Shown: positions 62,049 to 64,000 of the stretch, one piece after another
How the letters are laid out: each line of letters begins with the position of its first letter
Position numbering within the stretch: the first letter of the stretch is position 1
Source: Hymenobacter nivis
GTDB taxonomy: Bacteria > Bacteroidota > Bacteroidia > Cytophagales > Hymenobacteraceae
DNA: 64,000 nt
Assembly (NCBI RefSeq): GCF_003149515.1
Contig: NZ_CP029145.1
Location: 1,240,001-1,304,000 of the forward strand
Direction of reading: 5' to 3'
Made by a program: the position numbers and the translations under genes
The notes under the pieces: generated by a model
Seen by the model: only the letters and a program-made list of their open reading frames with translations
What the model was told of the DNA's origin: nothing
Database searches by the model: none

Positions 62049-62622
62049 AGCCAAATTTACGCCTCGCCTACGGGCAGTAACTTAACACACACTTCCGAAT
62101 TAGCTTTAATACCTGGATTTTTATTTTGAACCGAACGAGGTGGCCCTGCTGGCAACTCACCGCGAGCGGGTGTTGCGCGCGTTCTACCCCAAGCGCGGCT
62201 ACGACTACAACCTGCGCCAGGGCAAGGCGGCCATCAGCGACTTTCGCAAGCTCGGCGTATCGGCCCAGCCGCTGGCCGACCTGATGCTGCATTATGTGGA
62301 GTGCGGCGTACGTTTCACCAACGACTACGGTGACATCAACGAAAGTTTTTACTACAGCTTGGAGGGCATGTACGAGCAGGCCCTGGTGCTGATGCGGGAG
62401 GCCAAGCTACTGCCCGAGTTTGCGGAGCGCAGCCACCGGGTGGTCACCGACACGCGCAATATCGGTTGGGGTTTTCACGATACACTGGCGGAACTATATG
62501 AGCAATATTACGGCTAGCATTGCTCGCAATGGCTGCCAGCCAGCCCTTTACCGGCACCCAAACTGGCACGGGTTACGCTGCGCTTAAGCCCGCGCCAGGA
62601 CTATTTAAGCCCATGCCCGTTG

Positions 62623-63594
62623 CTATCCGTGGCACTTCTTGTACTTCTTACCGCTGCCGCAGGGGCACGGGTCGTTGCGGCCGATTTTGGCCTGTACCGG
62701 CTGGGGCTGCGGGCGGGCCATGTCGCGCCGGGCCTGGGCGTATCTCGCTTCCTACTGGGCGCGCCGCTGGGCAATGCCAGCCGCGTCGGGGTGGAAAGGC
62801 GAGTAGCTATCGGAGTCGTCGCGCAACTCTTGGTAGCGAACGAAGATACCGGGGAATGGTGGCAGCGGAGACACCTTATTGAAGTCAATATCGTTCTCTC
62901 CGCCGCTGACGCCCTCATCTACAAAGCCCAGGCGGTGCAGCTCCCGTATCTCAGGCTCCAGCTCGCGCAGGCCGGCATCCTGCACATCGGCCAGCAGTAG
63001 TCCCAGGTAATCTTCCAGCCCATAGCTGTAGATACCCACATCGGCTGGGAAAAGCTGCTTTGCCTGGTCGGCGTGCGTAATAATATGGCGCAGGTACCGC
63101 TGCAAAAGTGCGCTGATGGCGGGCCACAGCTCGGACTGCTCCTTGGCTAACCGCGCAATAGCGCTGGAGACTACCAGCCGGTGCTGAAGAATCAATTCCT
63201 TGTCTTCGAACAGGGCCAGCAGCTCGGGCAGACGTGTTTGGGTGGCGTGGGCCAGCATAGTGGGCACCTCTTCAAACAGGTCGTCGCCAAACCAGAATTC
63301 GGTGCTTGATGAATCGAGGCGCAGCACGCGGTGGTACACGTCGAAGGCCTCGGGGGCTTGCAGCTCGTGCAGCAGGTAAAGCGCGTGCTGGAAGTAGTAG
63401 GTATCCAGCCATTCGGTGTCCGCTAGCTTGCCGGCCTGGTAATTTTCCAGCGTGGTGCCGGTTATTTTTAGCAGCTCGGGCACGGCCGTTGCCGGACCCA
63501 GCGCCAGTATCTCGCGCAGCACCGCATCGTCGATAAAGTAATCGCGCTCATAAAGCCGCTCAAAAACCGGGTGCGTAAAGGTGGGTTAGGTCAT
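62623..63594 (-). pseudogene. DUF1186-like protein with SEC-C zinc tail, two nonsense codons
   Basis: From ATG 63592-63594 the frame reads Met-Thr-TAA (63586-63588), then THPVFERLYERDYFIDDAVL and on through a helical repeat region (YYFQHALYLLHELQAPEAFD, YGLEDYLGLLLADVQDAGL). It meets TAG 62752-62754 after AGIAQRRAQ but continues [15 protein letters not shown] to a complete SEC-C motif, [19 protein letters not shown], before TAG 62623-62625. A GTG at 63522 could still start a product lacking both ends. DUF1186 proteins with SEC-C tails are of unknown function; the zinc tail usually binds nucleic acid or protein partners. Confidence 0.78.
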
Positions 63595-63930
63595 CGGAAC
63601 AATTGATTTGATGAAACAATAGCCAGCGCAGTGGCGCGGCGGCAAATATCTGTTTTTATGGATAAAAGATAAAAAGCAACCGGCCAGCGATGCCTTGGTG
63701 GCGAGTTGGGCAGCCCAGGCCGGCCCGAACTGGGCCAGGCCAGTTTCTCGAAGGATTTTGCCGCCCTTCTCCCTATTCAAAGCGGCATGCCCCCTTTGGT
63801 AGAGGTGGGCAAAAGCGTCCGGGCGTGCCAGAAAAGCGGCGCGGTGCATAAATAAAGGGGCCCCGGGAAGCAAACCTGCGCCGGAAACGTCTGTTTGAGC
63901 CGCACCGCTTTTCCACCCCAGGCCCCTGCC
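63595..63930. other. Non-coding stretch before the last gene
   Basis: No gene I can support; a minus-strand frame of 125 codons here overlaps the start of the next gene and has no recognisable pattern. Promoters for the flanking divergent genes should lie here but no clean -7 box was found. Confidence 0.4.
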
Positions 63931-64000
63931 ATGACGCTCACCATTGCCCCCCATTCCGCCCACTCCCTCACCGTGAGCCGCCTGGGCTACGGCACCATGC
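63931..64000 (+). CDS. Aldo/keto reductase, 3' partial
   Basis: Only 23 codons are in the window: MTLTIAPHSAHSLTVSRLGY then GTM. LTVSRLGYGTM is the standard first strand of aldo/keto reductases (NADPH-dependent carbonyl reductases of the TIM-barrel fold). The gene continues beyond the right edge. Confidence 0.75.
   Translation, partial: MTLTIAPHSAHSLTVSRLGYGTM

Larger units (their letters stand above)
61094..62107 (-). mobile_element. IS5-family-type insertion sequence, copy 2 (1014 bp)
   Basis: Inverted copy of the element at 7554-8567, same length, ends AAAGCTTATTCGG (61094) and CCGAATTAGCTTT (62107), target repeat AAT at 61091-61093 and 62108-62110. Differences noticed: one Lys/Gln codon, one silent change, and TAA instead of TGA at the end of orfA. 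Both copies use the same AAT target triplet. Confidence 0.93.
60991..62517 (+). pseudogene. DUF6155 gene split by the second IS5-type copy
   Basis: The 5' part (60991-61093) encodes MSLTDLKKELQKLEKPQLIA to KKQKAVKE. After the IS (61094-62107) and one copy of the AAT target repeat the frame resumes YLDFYFEPNEVALLATHRER and ends GWGFHDTLAELYEQYYG at TAG 62515-62517. Joined, it gives about 169 aa that match the DUF6155 pattern (LKK.L..L, LYKK.K.VKEYLDF, ADLMLHYVE). Function of the family is unknown. Removal of the IS would restore an intact gene, so the insertion is the only lesion and is recent. Confidence 0.88.

Noticed and set aside
7545..62754. TAG might be read as an amino acid, given four in-frame TAG codons in the window
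   Set aside because: Many clearly intact genes here end in TAG (ndh, accB, accC, tal-pgi, icmF, fdhA), and the DUF1186-like gene also has a TAA, so ordinary nonsense mutations explain the pattern better.
63586..63963. 125-codon minus-strand gene near the right edge
   Set aside because: Overlaps the start of the aldo/keto reductase and the DUF1186 start region and has no recognisable composition or motif.

Overview
The window looks like chromosome of a high-GC Bacteroidota bacterium of the Hymenobacter type (Cytophagales). Evidence: SusC/SusD-like proteins, C-terminal type IX secretion (T9SS) sorting domains on secreted glycoside hydrolases, a fused transaldolase/glucose-6-phosphate isomerase, an SusE-like lipoprotein, and many TAnnTTTG-type -7 promoter boxes, the Bacteroidetes sigma-ABfr consensus. 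All names rest on motifs and family memory; no search was run.

Layout. 1-1753: an adenine methyltransferase of the type IIG/Eco57I class whose GC-rich 5' part joins an AT-rich body and a small unknown gene, with the tail of the former gene left behind. 1897-4020: type II NADH dehydrogenase, then a REP-associated tyrosine transposase (RAYT) inside its own palindrome array. 4063-13485: secreted NUC1 nuclease; minus-strand hydrolase; an M28 peptidase gene split by an IS5-type element; SseB-like protein; a HIT protein fused to a NuiA-like nuclease-inhibitor domain; greA with a terminator-like leader; a 2-hydroxyacid dehydrogenase; rsmA. 13673-18722: LacI regulator, an IS4/IS701-type element sitting in a palindromic repeat, a cNMP/CBS/nucleotidyltransferase protein overlapping a DEDDh exonuclease. 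18891-30290: housekeeping block with tal-pgi, leucyl aminopeptidase, pdxA, then DUF177-rpmF-plsX-fabH-efp-accB-accC (fatty acid synthesis and translation).

30495-46620: carbohydrate-use region with a frameshifted GH5-like hydrolase, GH53 endo-galactanase, esterase, susC-susD-susE, a BadF-type sugar kinase and a T9SS-exported GH13 amylase. Secreted enzymes cut polysaccharide, SusCD/E import oligosaccharides, and the kinase may phosphorylate released amino sugar or sugar. 46965-53297: Smr/DUF2027 protein, RNase P RNA, a response regulator with an AAA+ domain but no DNA-binding domain, GlcG-like protein with formaldehyde dehydrogenase, and a surface protein. 54060-57479: large IcmF-type acyl-CoA mutase.

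53456-63594, apart from the mutase, is accessory and decaying: a gene stopped by an in-frame TAG, an AT-rich HEPN-like gene, a degenerate HigBA toxin-antitoxin locus fused in one frame, a DUF6155 gene split by the second copy of the IS5-type element, and a DUF1186/SEC-C gene with two nonsense codons. The window ends in the start of an aldo/keto reductase.

The least ordinary items are the HIT-NuiA fusion close to a NUC1-family nuclease, the cassette swap in the methyltransferase gene, the RAYT with matching palindromes elsewhere, the greA leader hairpin, and the AT-rich HEPN-like gene. I found no CRISPR array, tRNA or rRNA.
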